Shown here: piece after piece, positions 1 through 5,352 of the stretch | Layout: the number at the start of each line of letters is the position of its first letter | Position numbering within the stretch: the stretch's first letter is position 1 | Assembly: GCA_039024315.1 (NCBI GenBank) | Contig: JBCCQN010000305.1 | Span: 1-7,298, forward strand | DNA length: 7,298 nucleotides | DNA from: JBCAWW01 sp039024315 | GTDB taxonomy: Bacteria; Bacteroidota; Bacteroidia; J057 | Direction of reading: 5' to 3' | The notes under the pieces: generated by a model | The model's database searches: none | What the model saw: only the letters and a program-made list of their open reading frames with translations | Told to the model about the DNA's origin: nothing | Translations under genes and position numbers: made by a program

Positions 1-1
1 C

Positions 2-439
2 AACCAATCAACTCCGGGCGCAAGCGTAGTTTGGGACTTTGGTGATGGTTCTCCAACCACTACTGATCCTAATCCAACGCATGTTTATGCCTTTGATGGT
101 TCTTATACCGTAACCTTGATCGCCACTAACAACTGTGGCTCAGATACCACGACTATCGTGATCGGTAAGGTAGATATCGACGATCTGTTTAGCCAGTCTA
201 TTGATATCTATCCAAACCCAACGAGTGCTAACTTCTACATCAAGTCTGCTGAGTTACAAGCGGAAAACTTGAAAATTGAAGTTTATGATGCCAAGGGATC
301 GGTGATTTATCGTAAGCAACTCGGCCGTGTCAACGGCATTGACGAGCAAATCGATCTATCAAGTCATCCTGAAGGTGTCTATATGGTTAAGATTACAGAT
401 GGAACCCGTAACGCTTCGAAGCGAGTGATACGTGAATAA
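2..439 (+). CDS. PKD-domain protein with T9SS C-terminal sorting domain (3' part only)
   Basis: This is the last 145 codons of a gene that begins before the window. The frame is open from base 2. It opens with a PKD module: WDFGDGSPTTTDPNPTHVYA then GSYTVTLIATNNCG, the usual W-x-FGDG ... H-x-Y ... G-x-Y-x-V-x-L pattern of an extracellular beta-sandwich. After a short linker comes a type IX secretion sorting domain: IDIYPNPTS, then a beta-rich stretch with IEVYDAKGSVIY, EGVYMVKI and a basic end (KRVIRE). In Bacteroidota this domain directs proteins through the T9SS to the cell surface or medium and is then usually cleaved. The catalytic or binding part lies outside the window, so the function of the whole protein is unknown. 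A TTG at 116 could be read as a start, but it lies inside the PKD strand and the frame stays open upstream, so it is not the real start. Confidence 0.93.
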   Translation, partial: NQSTPGASVVWDFGDGSPTTTDPNPTHVYAFDGSYTVTLIATNNCGSDTTTIVIGKVDIDDLFSQSIDIYPNPTSANFYIKSAELQAENLKIEVYDAKGSVIYRKQLGRVNGIDEQIDLSSHPEGVYMVKITDGTRNASKRVIRE

Positions 440-458
440 ATTCTGACAGATGTAATAT

Positions 459-488
459 GCGCCGATCCATTTGGGTCGGCGCTTTTTT
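459..488 (+). terminator. Rho-independent terminator of the PKD/T9SS gene
   Basis: Bases 459-468 pair with 473-482 in a 10-bp stem (GCGCCGATCC / GGGTCGGCGC, one G-T wobble) around an ATTT loop, followed at once by six T (483-488). It lies 20 bp after the TAA, so it should end transcription of the upstream gene and insulate the lipoprotein gene that follows. Confidence 0.9.
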
Positions 489-502
489 ATGGGCTTAGCT
501 AT

Positions 503-515
503 TCCGAAAATCGGA
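503..515. repeat. Small perfect inverted repeat upstream of the DUF1080 gene
   Basis: TCCGA AAA TCGGA is a perfect 5-bp inverted repeat with a 3-bp spacer, about 57 bp before the ATG of the DUF1080 lipoprotein gene. It could be an operator half-site pair or a minor hairpin. Nothing else in the window repeats it, so its role is unknown. Confidence 0.3.
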
Positions 516-571
516 TCATTTCGCTACTTTTTGAACTCTCTATTTTTATAACTCTCGTGCAATATTCCGAC

Positions 572-1402
572 ATGAAATACCTCCTCCAACTTTGCTATTT
601 GCTCGTCTTAGCCTTCGGCGCAGCCGCCTGCCAAACCAGCGCTACTCAATCTGAACCTGAACAAAAATCCATGGCAGTGCAGACTCCCAGCTTTGAAACC
701 CAAACCGGAGTCGGCATCGAAGCTCCCGAAAATGCGCTGATGTTGTTTGATGGTAGCCGTGAGATGCTAGACGCAAACTGGACTTATTGGGAGGGGCCGA
801 GATTGTCGGCAGAGCTGCCGATCAAATGGCAGATAGTCGATGATCCGGTAGATGAAGGGACGGCTGTCAATACCAATGACCCTGCTTCTGCGGGTGGGAT
901 TTATGGCGCAGCGGATATTGTGACCAAGAAGAAATTTCGGGACTTCCGCGCCCATGTCGAATTCCTCATTATGGCCCCCGGTGGCAATAGTGGGGTTTAT
1001 CTGCAAAATCGCTACGAAATACAGGTGTTAGACGGTGATTCGACCGATCATGGCCTAGGCGCGATTATCAATGAATCCGAGTCGCCTTATCAGTTTTACA
1101 ATGGCCTTGGTCAATGGAATTCCTATGATGTTGTCTTCAAGGCGGCTCGCTTCAAAGACGGTAAGCTCAGCGAAAAAGCTCGCGTAACGCTTTACTTCAA
1201 TGGGGAGAAAGCACATACTGACCAAGCCATTCAACAAGTTTGGGGAGGCCCTAACTCTGGGCTAGACGGCGGCAATGATGGCGGCAAAGGCATTACAGAT
1301 ACTCCCGGCGGCCTCAAGTTTCAAGCCGAGGGTCATGATGTACTCTATCGCAATGTCTGGATTCAAGAGCTCGATTTAGACGAGGCTGGTACGGATTTTT
1401 AG
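572..1402 (+). CDS. DUF1080 (3-keto-disaccharide hydrolase-like) lipoprotein
   Basis: A 276-residue protein. Residues 1-20 form a lipoprotein signal peptide: MKY, a hydrophobic core (YLLVLAFGAAA) and Cys20 followed by a Ser/Thr/Gln-rich linker. The ATG at 572 was chosen over a GTG at 557 because it places a charged residue directly before the hydrophobic core. Residues 55-268 match the DUF1080 / 3-keto-disaccharide hydrolase family, a concanavalin-like beta-jelly roll: the LFDG opening (58-61), KFRDFRAHVEF (121-131), GGNSGVYLQ (137-145), YEIQVLDGD (148-156), QWNSYDVVFK (181-190) and the closing GGLKFQAEGHDVLYRNVWIQ (246-265). Members process or bind oxidised or plant-type sugars, often in the periplasm or on the outer membrane; the substrate cannot be read from the sequence. 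A Gly/Asn/Asp-rich loop (225-247) precedes the last strands. There is no clear Shine-Dalgarno sequence, as is usual in Bacteroidota. The next gene starts 106 bp downstream and may share its transcript. Confidence 0.88.
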   Translation: MKYLLQLCYLLVLAFGAAACQTSATQSEPEQKSMAVQTPSFETQTGVGIEAPENALMLFDGSREMLDANWTYWEGPRLSAELPIKWQIVDDPVDEGTAVNTNDPASAGGIYGAADIVTKKKFRDFRAHVEFLIMAPGGNSGVYLQNRYEIQVLDGDSTDHGLGAIINESESPYQFYNGLGQWNSYDVVFKAARFKDGKLSEKARVTLYFNGEKAHTDQAIQQVWGGPNSGLDGGNDGGKGITDTPGGLKFQAEGHDVLYRNVWIQELDLDEAGTDF

Positions 1403-1422
1403 CAAGATTTTTGGGCTTATTA

Positions 1423-1443
1423 CTGCTTCGCAGAACGTTTATC
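1423..1443 (+). repeat. Hairpin repeat, copy A
   Basis: CTGCTTCGCAGAACG followed by TTTATC. CTGC and GCAG pair around a TTC loop, and AACG-TTTATC follows. It lies in the 106-bp gap between the two lipoprotein genes. TTTTGGG occurs about 8 bp before it, as it does near copies C and D. The following TCTAGTGGGT resembles the bases after copy B (TCTGGGT), so the full repeat unit is probably longer than the 21-bp core. Confidence 0.7.
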
Positions 1444-1508
1444 TCTAGTGGGTACAGCATACCTGCCGCACCTACATTGGCTCTGTTTATCACAATACCT
1501 CATAAATC

Positions 1509-2393
1509 ATGAAACCAATCTTTATCCTTTCGATTTTATTTGGCCTCCTTGCCTGCGCCACTCCCAAGCAAACAGAAACTCAAAACTACGCCGACAACGA
1601 AGAACTCAAGCAAATTTATAAGGAAGATCAAGGCGACCGCCAAAGCGGTAATTGGTCTGAGATCATGAAAAATGATAGCGTGCGCTTGGCCAGAGTCTAT
1701 GCGATGGTTGATTCGGGTTTAGTGCGTACCTCAGAGGACTACGCTAATGCTGCGATGGTTTTTCAACATGGGAGTGATACGATGGCCTCGGGCATGGCGG
1801 TCAGGATGATGCGCAAAGCCATCGAACTTGACAGTACTAGAAACAAATGGCTCTTGGCCGCCGCCATCGATCGAGACTTAATGCGTCGCGATGAGCCCCA
1901 AATCTACGGCACCCAATACATCCGCACTTCCATGGACAATCCTTGGGAGCTCTACAAAATTGACACGACCCAAATTACTGATGCCGAAAGACAAGCCTAT
2001 GGAGTCGAGACCCTCGCCCAGCAGCGTGAAAAAGAGGCCTTGATGAACAAAAAGGAGCTCATGCAAATGCTTAATGAAGGCAAGAGTATAGAGGAAGTAA
2101 TAGCGTTCTGCGAAGCAGAGGATCTCAAGTCCTCCGAATACAACCTCTCCCAAGGCGGCATCAATGAGTTTGGCTATATGCTCATGGGACAAAATCGAGA
2201 CGAAGAAGCTCTCAAAGTCTTCGAACTCAATACGCGCCTTTATCCGCAAGGCTTCAATACCTTTGATAGCTACGGCGAATGCCTCGTCAAACTAGGCCAA
2301 ATCGAAGCGGGTATCGCTGCATATGAAAAGTCGCTCGAGCTTAATCCAAAGAATGATAATGCTAGTCGGGTATTGGAGGATTTGAAGAAATAA
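1509..2393 (+). CDS. DUF6624-like lipoprotein with C-terminal TPR helices
   Basis: A 294-residue protein. The signal peptide ends in a good lipobox, LLAC, with Cys16. Residues 28-136 resemble the DUF6624 family: LKQIYKEDQGDRQ (33-45), MVFQHGSD (83-90), an RMMRKAIELDS helix (99-109), AAAIDRDLMRRDEPQIYGTQ (117-136), where QH and YGTQ are hallmark pieces. The function of that family is unknown. Residues 158-212 are a charged helical linker. Residues 216-294 form TPR-type helices (GYMLMGQNRDEEALKVFELN, then YGECLVKLGQIEAGIAAYEK and SLELNPKN), suggesting a protein-binding role in the periplasm or at the outer membrane. An in-frame copy of the window's hairpin repeat encodes residues 197-204 in the linker. 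The domain call rests on remembered motifs; the lipoprotein and TPR calls are firmer. Confidence 0.82.
   Translation: MKPIFILSILFGLLACATPKQTETQNYADNEELKQIYKEDQGDRQSGNWSEIMKNDSVRLARVYAMVDSGLVRTSEDYANAAMVFQHGSDTMASGMAVRMMRKAIELDSTRNKWLLAAAIDRDLMRRDEPQIYGTQYIRTSMDNPWELYKIDTTQITDAERQAYGVETLAQQREKEALMNKKELMQMLNEGKSIEEVIAFCEAEDLKSSEYNLSQGGINEFGYMLMGQNRDEEALKVFELNTRLYPQGFNTFDSYGECLVKLGQIEAGIAAYEKSLELNPKNDNASRVLEDLKK
2098..2118 (-). repeat. Hairpin repeat, copy E, inside a coding region
   Basis: On the minus strand this reads CTGCTTCGCAGAACGCT, identical over 17 bases to copy D at 4112-4132, which lies 2 kb away between genes. Here it is read in frame as VIAFCEAE in the linker between the DUF6624-like and TPR parts of the lipoprotein. 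Confidence 0.6.
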
Positions 2394-2417
2394 GCTGTCG
2401 TTTTCATTTCTCGTTGC

Positions 2418-2439
2418 CCTATCGACCTCTGTCGAAAGG
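2418..2439. repeat. Intergenic hairpin after the DUF6624-like gene
   Basis: CCTATCGAC (2418-2426) pairs with GTCGAAAGG (2431-2439), eight of nine positions, around a CTCT loop. A second GTCGAAAGG follows at 2452-2460, and TCGACCT at 2422-2428 is also the inverse of AGGTCGA at 2450-2456, so an alternative fold exists. There is no T run, so it is not a classic terminator. It lies 25 bp after the TAA at 2393 and may protect the 3' end of the message, or be a dispersed repeat. Confidence 0.45.
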
Positions 2440-2470
2440 ATGCGTTCAAAGGTCGAAAGGCCTATATCAT

Positions 2471-2538
2471 TTCCTCCCCCTAACCCCCTCCAAAGGGGAA
2501 ATGGTTTTGCAAACCGGAGGTTTTGTCCCCTTCGGAGG
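2471..2538. repeat. C-rich palindromic intergenic repeat, left part (interrupted by the IS)
   Basis: The left arm (2471-2500) starts TTCCTCCCCCTAACCCCCTCC. Its inverse begins at 2527 (CCCCTTCGGAGG) and resumes after the insertion sequence at 4078-4095 (GGGATTAAGGGGGAGGAA). Removing the IS and one target copy gives one long, nearly perfect palindrome of about 86 bp between convergent genes. The middle holds a smaller hairpin, GGTTT-TGC-AAACC (2503-2515). Repeats of this C-rich kind recur between genes in many Bacteroidota genomes. The intact form could have served as a two-way transcription end. Confidence 0.75.
2529..2538. repeat. Target site duplication, left copy
   Basis: CCTTCGGAGG directly abuts the left inverted repeat. 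Its partner at 4068-4077 is CCTTAGGAGG, a 9/10 match. A 10-bp duplication fits the 9-12 bp usual for the IS4 family. The single mismatch implies that one copy mutated after insertion. Confidence 0.75.
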
Positions 2539-2554
2539 CTACGGTTCTGTCACA
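2539..2554 (+). repeat. IS left terminal inverted repeat
   Basis: CTACGGTTCTGTCACA, the exact reverse complement of 4052-4067. It should be the transposase binding and cleavage end. Confidence 0.9.
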
Positions 2555-2568
2555 AATATTTAGTAGGT

Positions 2569-2589
2569 TGATTGATCTAAATTCAATCA
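2569..2589 (+). promoter_or_regulatory. Inverted repeat just before the transposase start
   Basis: TGATTGA (2569-2575) and TCAATCA (2583-2589) form a perfect 7-bp stem with a 7-nt loop, ending 3 bp before the ATG at 2593. In several IS elements a hairpin here hides the initiation region when transcription enters from outside; it could equally be an operator. The structure is visible, the role is inferred. Confidence 0.4.
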
Positions 2590-2592
2590 GAG

Positions 2593-4067
2593 ATGAGCGC
2601 TAGTTTTTCTCCCTTGGTACGTTCCAAGGAATTTTTAAAAAAGAGGCGGTCGCTATATTCGGCGACTCTCGTCTAGAAGATCGTTTTGATCAATTATTAT
2701 CTGATATGGTCAGTCATGGAAGTAACGTGATCCACCAAATCAGTTCTTCTCAATCCTCGGAGGTTGCCTATTATCGCTTTTACAAGAATAAACGGGTGAA
2801 AATTGCCGATCTGATTAGCCATCTAGTTGCGCCTACTGCTTCACGGGTTCGCGGGCGGCATGTGTTGATTTTGGGAGATAGTACCGAGATTTCTCTCAAA
2901 GCTCAGCTCGCTCATATCCGTGATCAAGAACGAGTGGGCGTGCTGAGCGATAATAAAACGCCCGGTTTTCATATGCATGTGAGTATGTGCCTCGATGCAG
3001 AAAGTGGTCATGGTCTGGGCCTTAGCGACCTGATGGTGTGGAATCGGGCCCCAGCACAAGGGAGTAAACAAGCGCGAGATCGCGCACGTCGTTCGCGGCC
3101 CTGGTCAGAAAAAGAGTCCTACAAATGGGCCTTGGGGATCGAAAAGAGCCTAGAAGTGCTCTCCGATGCATCCTGCCAAACCTTCATTTTTGATGCGGAG
3201 TCCGATACATTGGATGTCTGGCAAGGCCTTCAAAAGTGGCCTGCAGAAGCCATCATTCGACTCAATCATAACCGTAAGGTGATCGGCCATCAAGCCAGTG
3301 AGACAGGGATGAAAATCCGAGAATATCTTGCCGCTCAAGCGCCTGCTGGACAATATAGCTTTGCCCTACGGGAACTCAAACGGCGAAACTACAGTCGCAA
3401 TCAAGCACAAAAGCGGCAGGCTCGCCAAGCCCAGATGGAAGTTCGTTTTGCTCAGGTAGAACTGGATGGATTTCCCCAGCATCAACGCCCCTATTATCTC
3501 GTTCATGCGCAGGAATTGCCCCAGAGCGTCCCGGAAGGGGAAGATCCTCTCGATTGGCTCTTGTTGACTACCCATCCGATTGGCACGTTTGAGCAGGCCT
3601 ATCAAATTATCCAATGGTATGGACAAAGATGGATGATTGAGCAACTGTTTCGGATCAGCAAACGAAAGGGATTTGCCATCGAAGAAACGGAGTTAGAATA
3701 TCTAGACTCTATCCTCAAGCAAAGCCTGACGACGATCAAAGCCTCTTTTGAGGTCATGCAGCTCTTATTAGCACGCGACCAAATGGAGGGACAGCCGATC
3801 GAAACGGTTTTTGAGCCCCAACAAATACAATGCCTCAAGGCGCTCGATCGAAAATACCAAGGCCGAACCGCCAAACAGCAAAATCCTTACCCACCTGATC
3901 AATTGAGCTGGGCGACGTGGATACTCGCAAGAATGGGCGGATGGAAAGGGATTCCCAGTCGAAGACCGCCTGGACCCATTATCCTGTTTCGTGGGCTCAA
4001 ACGGTTCAACATGACCTTTGAAGGATGGCGCTTACTAACCAATGAAGGAGATGTGACAGAACCGTAG
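2593..4067 (+). CDS. IS4-family transposase, expressed through a -1 frameshift at 2637-2643 (or frameshifted)
   Basis: A DDE transposase of the Tn5/IS50 type that cuts and joins DNA at the element ends. The long frame (2706 ATG to the 4067 stop) encodes 453 residues, but family sequence continues upstream in the same frame (from about 2643: EAVAIFGDSRLEDRFDQLL, like the FG-x-A-x-L-x-x-R start of the family) with no ATG, GTG or TTG. A second frame starts at ATG 2593, runs MSASFSPLVRSKEFLKK and ends at TAG 2674. A -1 slip at A AAA AAG joins the two into a 491-residue protein. In that numbering the catalytic residues are Asp96 (LGDST), Asp201 (FDAESD) and Glu350 within Y-x2-R-x3-E-x6-K (YGQRWMIEQLFRISK); Tn5 has Asp97, Asp188, Glu326. 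Near the C-terminus, LARMGGWKG and PPGPIILFRGLKR also match Tn5-type proteins. The TAG stop is the last three bases of the IS. If no frameshifting occurs, this is an inactive copy. Confidence 0.85.
2637..2670 (+). promoter_or_regulatory. Putative programmed -1 frameshift site (slippery heptamer plus stem-loop)
   Basis: A AAA AAG (2637-2643) is in the correct phase of the 0 frame (TTA AAA AAG). Five bases later GTCGC (2649-2653) pairs with GCGAC (2662-2666), extended by a G-T pair and, across a 2-nt bulge, by GAG/CTC (2643-2645 with 2668-2670). AAGGA at 2626-2630 lies 10 nt before the shift codon, where a Shine-Dalgarno-like stimulator lies in dnaX-type signals. All three parts are visible; frameshifting itself is inferred. 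Confidence 0.65.
4052..4067 (-). repeat. IS right terminal inverted repeat, containing the transposase stop
   Basis: TGTGACAGAACCGTAG is the exact inverse of the left end. It is translated as the last codons of the transposase (GTG ACA GAA CCG TAG), so the terminal CTA of the element, read inward from the left, is the stop codon at the right. Confidence 0.9.
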
Positions 4068-4077
4068 CCTTAGGAGG
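4068..4077. repeat. Target site duplication, right copy
   Basis: CCTTAGGAGG, 9/10 identical to CCTTCGGAGG at 2529-2538, adjacent to the right end of the element. Confidence 0.75.
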
Positions 4078-4095
4078 GGGATTAAGGGGGAGGAA
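4078..4095. repeat. C-rich palindromic repeat, right remainder
   Basis: GGGATTAAGGGGGAGGAA completes the right arm of the palindrome that starts at 2471. It matches the inverse of the left arm apart from the TTA/ATTAA spacer. Confidence 0.7.
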
Positions 4096-4111
4096 TCAAT
4101 CATATAGCAAA

Positions 4112-4132
4112 AATAAGCGTTCTGCGAAGCAG
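4112..4132 (-). repeat. Hairpin repeat, copy D
   Basis: On the minus strand it reads CTGCTTCGCAGAACG then CTTATT. It lies in the gap between the IS and the end of the DUF1266 gene, on the same strand as that gene and 38 bp past its stop. TTTGGGGGA precedes it on that strand. It could form a short hairpin in the 3' end of the DUF1266 transcript. Confidence 0.7.
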
Positions 4133-4169
4133 TCCCCCAAACTAGATCATTGCACCTAATCAAGCATAC

Positions 4170-5174
4170 CTACTTAGCCAAGGCCAAATTGAAGGGTATC
4201 TCGTGCCAAAGGCTTTCTGGATCATCAAAAAGCTTGGAGATAGCGTTGCGGTAAAGCGAACCATCCTCTCGACTCGCTTTGATCGACCAAAACTCACGGC
4301 CCAACAAAAAGTTATCTGCGAGCTCCCGCCAGCTCGAAAAACGGCTCTGTAGCACTTGGGAAGCCGCATGCATAGCACTTTCGGCTTCCTCTAGCGTCAA
4401 ATATCCAGCAAGATAAGCTAGGCGACAATTGTCGAGATACCGTAGTAGATCCCAAGCTAAAAAACCATTCATACGCAAGCGCTCCGCATCTTCCTTGATC
4501 AATCTGAGACGATGGATAATTTCCTCTGGCTCAGCTCCGTCCTCGAGTGTACGAGTACCAGCCTGCACCTCCTGTGCATACATCAAAAGTCCCTGATCAG
4601 ACATTTGATCGACCGCATTGACGAGCGCACGAAAGCCTTGCCGATGACCAGTTTCCAGCAGCCAATCTTGAATCTCTTCGAAGTCTTCGAGATCCGAGAT
4701 TTCCCATTCATCACGGAGGATGGTTTTGGCCATGACGCGGGCCTTACTCTTGAGCTGAAGGGTATTGTCCTTCCAGCCACGGAGTCTAGCATAAAACGCA
4801 ATCGCCGCCAGCGACCATAACTTCACTTCTTCGGCTTGGACAGGAATGTCTTTGAGAGGCTTTTGTAGGGGTTGTAGTGCTCTTTCTTTGGTGTTGCGCA
4901 GCCATGCCGGTACCCTTGCCAGCAAAAATCCTAGGCCTACAATCCCTATCACAATTGCAGCCAACCAATACCAAGGATAAAACTCCAACAATTGTCTAAC
5001 TGCTAAGACAAGAAATAAAATCGCCCCGAGCACGTAAGCCGCTACCCTGAGATAGAAGCGAGGGTCTTTGGTACTCTGCTTATTGTAGGTCCCTTGTACT
5101 TCCCCACGGCTTATGCCACGCCAAGCCAGCCAAGCCAAAAGCAGCGCAGCACTTATGAGGATAAATGGGATCAT
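4170..5174 (-). CDS. Membrane-anchored DUF1266 protein
   Basis: A 334-residue protein from the ATG at 5174; a TTG at 5192 would add six residues but the ATG leads directly into a hydrophobic helix. The N-terminus has a membrane segment at about 2-18 (IPFILISAALLLAWLAW), then a polar stretch, then two further segments at about 42-60 (YLRVAAYVLGAILFLVLAV) and 67-86 (WYWLAAIVIGIVGLGFLLA). The remainder is a soluble, mostly helical domain whose C-terminal half is a clear DUF1266: FLAWDLLRY (238-246), AGYLTLEEAE (256-265), SRFSSWRELADNFLLGREFW (277-296). The biochemical role of DUF1266 is unknown. Many DUF1266 proteins are soluble, so the three-helix anchor is worth noting. It lies downstream of the serine hydrolase on the same strand, with a 178-bp gap containing an inverted repeat pair, so co-transcription is possible but not shown. 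Confidence 0.85.
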   Translation of the reverse strand: MIPFILISAALLLAWLAWRGISRGEVQGTYNKQSTKDPRFYLRVAAYVLGAILFLVLAVRQLLEFYPWYWLAAIVIGIVGLGFLLARVPAWLRNTKERALQPLQKPLKDIPVQAEEVKLWSLAAIAFYARLRGWKDNTLQLKSKARVMAKTILRDEWEISDLEDFEEIQDWLLETGHRQGFRALVNAVDQMSDQGLLMYAQEVQAGTRTLEDGAEPEEIIHRLRLIKEDAERLRMNGFLAWDLLRYLDNCRLAYLAGYLTLEEAESAMHAASQVLQSRFSSWRELADNFLLGREFWSIKASREDGSLYRNAISKLFDDPESLWHEIPFNLALAK

Positions 5175-5222
5175 TTGTGGTTCCACACCCAAAAGTACGG
5201 AAGATTGTGGTATTTAGCTTGT

Positions 5223-5330
5223 CCGCTGCGCGGAACGCTTATCTCTGGGTCCTTAGCGATATACCTCTACCATCGCGTATCTTTAGAGGCGATAGATCCC
5301 ACCTTTAATGATAAACGTTCTGCGCAGCAG
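5223..5330. repeat. Inverted pair of hairpin repeats (copies B and C), about 108 bp
   Basis: Copy B (5223-5243, plus) begins CCGCTGCGCGGAACG; copy C (5310-5330, minus) begins CTGCTGCGCAGAACG. The two arms agree at 18 of 21 positions and face each other. Between them a second inverted repeat, CCTCTA (5264-5269) with TAGAGG (5284-5289), and a partial TGGG match make the whole block an imperfect palindrome. It fills most of the 178-bp gap between the serine hydrolase stop and the DUF1266 start, which are on the same strand. The arrangement resembles paired REP/BIME elements and could end or stabilise the hydrolase transcript. There is no associated transposase in the window. Confidence 0.7.
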
Positions 5331-5352
5331 GTATCTCCCAAAAGATAGCCCA

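Larger units (their letters stand above)
2539..4067 (+). mobile_element. Complete IS4-family (Tn5/IS50-like) insertion sequence, 1529 bp
   Basis: The element is bounded by perfect 16-bp terminal inverted repeats, CTACGGTTCTGTCACA at 2539-2554 and its exact inverse at 4052-4067, and by a 10-bp near-perfect target duplication. It carries a single transposase gene with the IS4 DDE and Y-R-E-K signatures. The match between the ends appears to be 18 bp because the target copies happen to supply GG and CC; placing the ends at 2539 and 4067 is what gives the adjacent 10-bp duplication. It has no passenger genes. It was inserted into the right arm of a C-rich palindrome between the convergent DUF6624-like and DUF1266 genes and disrupts no coding region. 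Confidence 0.9.

Noticed and set aside
557..571. GTG start for the DUF1080 lipoprotein
   Set aside because: It would put five extra residues before a well-formed lipoprotein signal peptide that starts at ATG 572.
2706..4067. Transposase starting at the ATG at 2706 as a complete 453-residue protein
   Set aside because: Clear family sequence (FGDSRLEDRF) is encoded in frame just upstream, so this start would remove part of the conserved N-terminal domain.
2537..4069. 18-bp terminal inverted repeats (GGCTACGG... / ...CCGTAGCC) as the IS ends
   Set aside because: With these ends only a weak 6-bp flank match remains. Ends at 2539 and 4067 give a 10-bp duplication at 9/10, of the size expected for IS4; the extra GG/CC come from the target copies.
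5175..5192. TTG start for the DUF1266 protein
   Set aside because: The ATG at 5174 begins directly at the hydrophobic segment, and there is no sign of a ribosome site favouring TTG.
1423..5330. CRISPR-like array from the repeated CTGCTTCGCAG units
   Set aside because: The copies are in both orientations, irregularly spaced by hundreds to thousands of bases and separated by genes, with no cas genes.
5094..5348. Plus-strand ORF of 84 codons across the inverted repeat pair
   Set aside because: It overlaps the start of the DUF1266 gene on the opposite strand and runs through the palindrome; its translation shows no domain or sensible composition.
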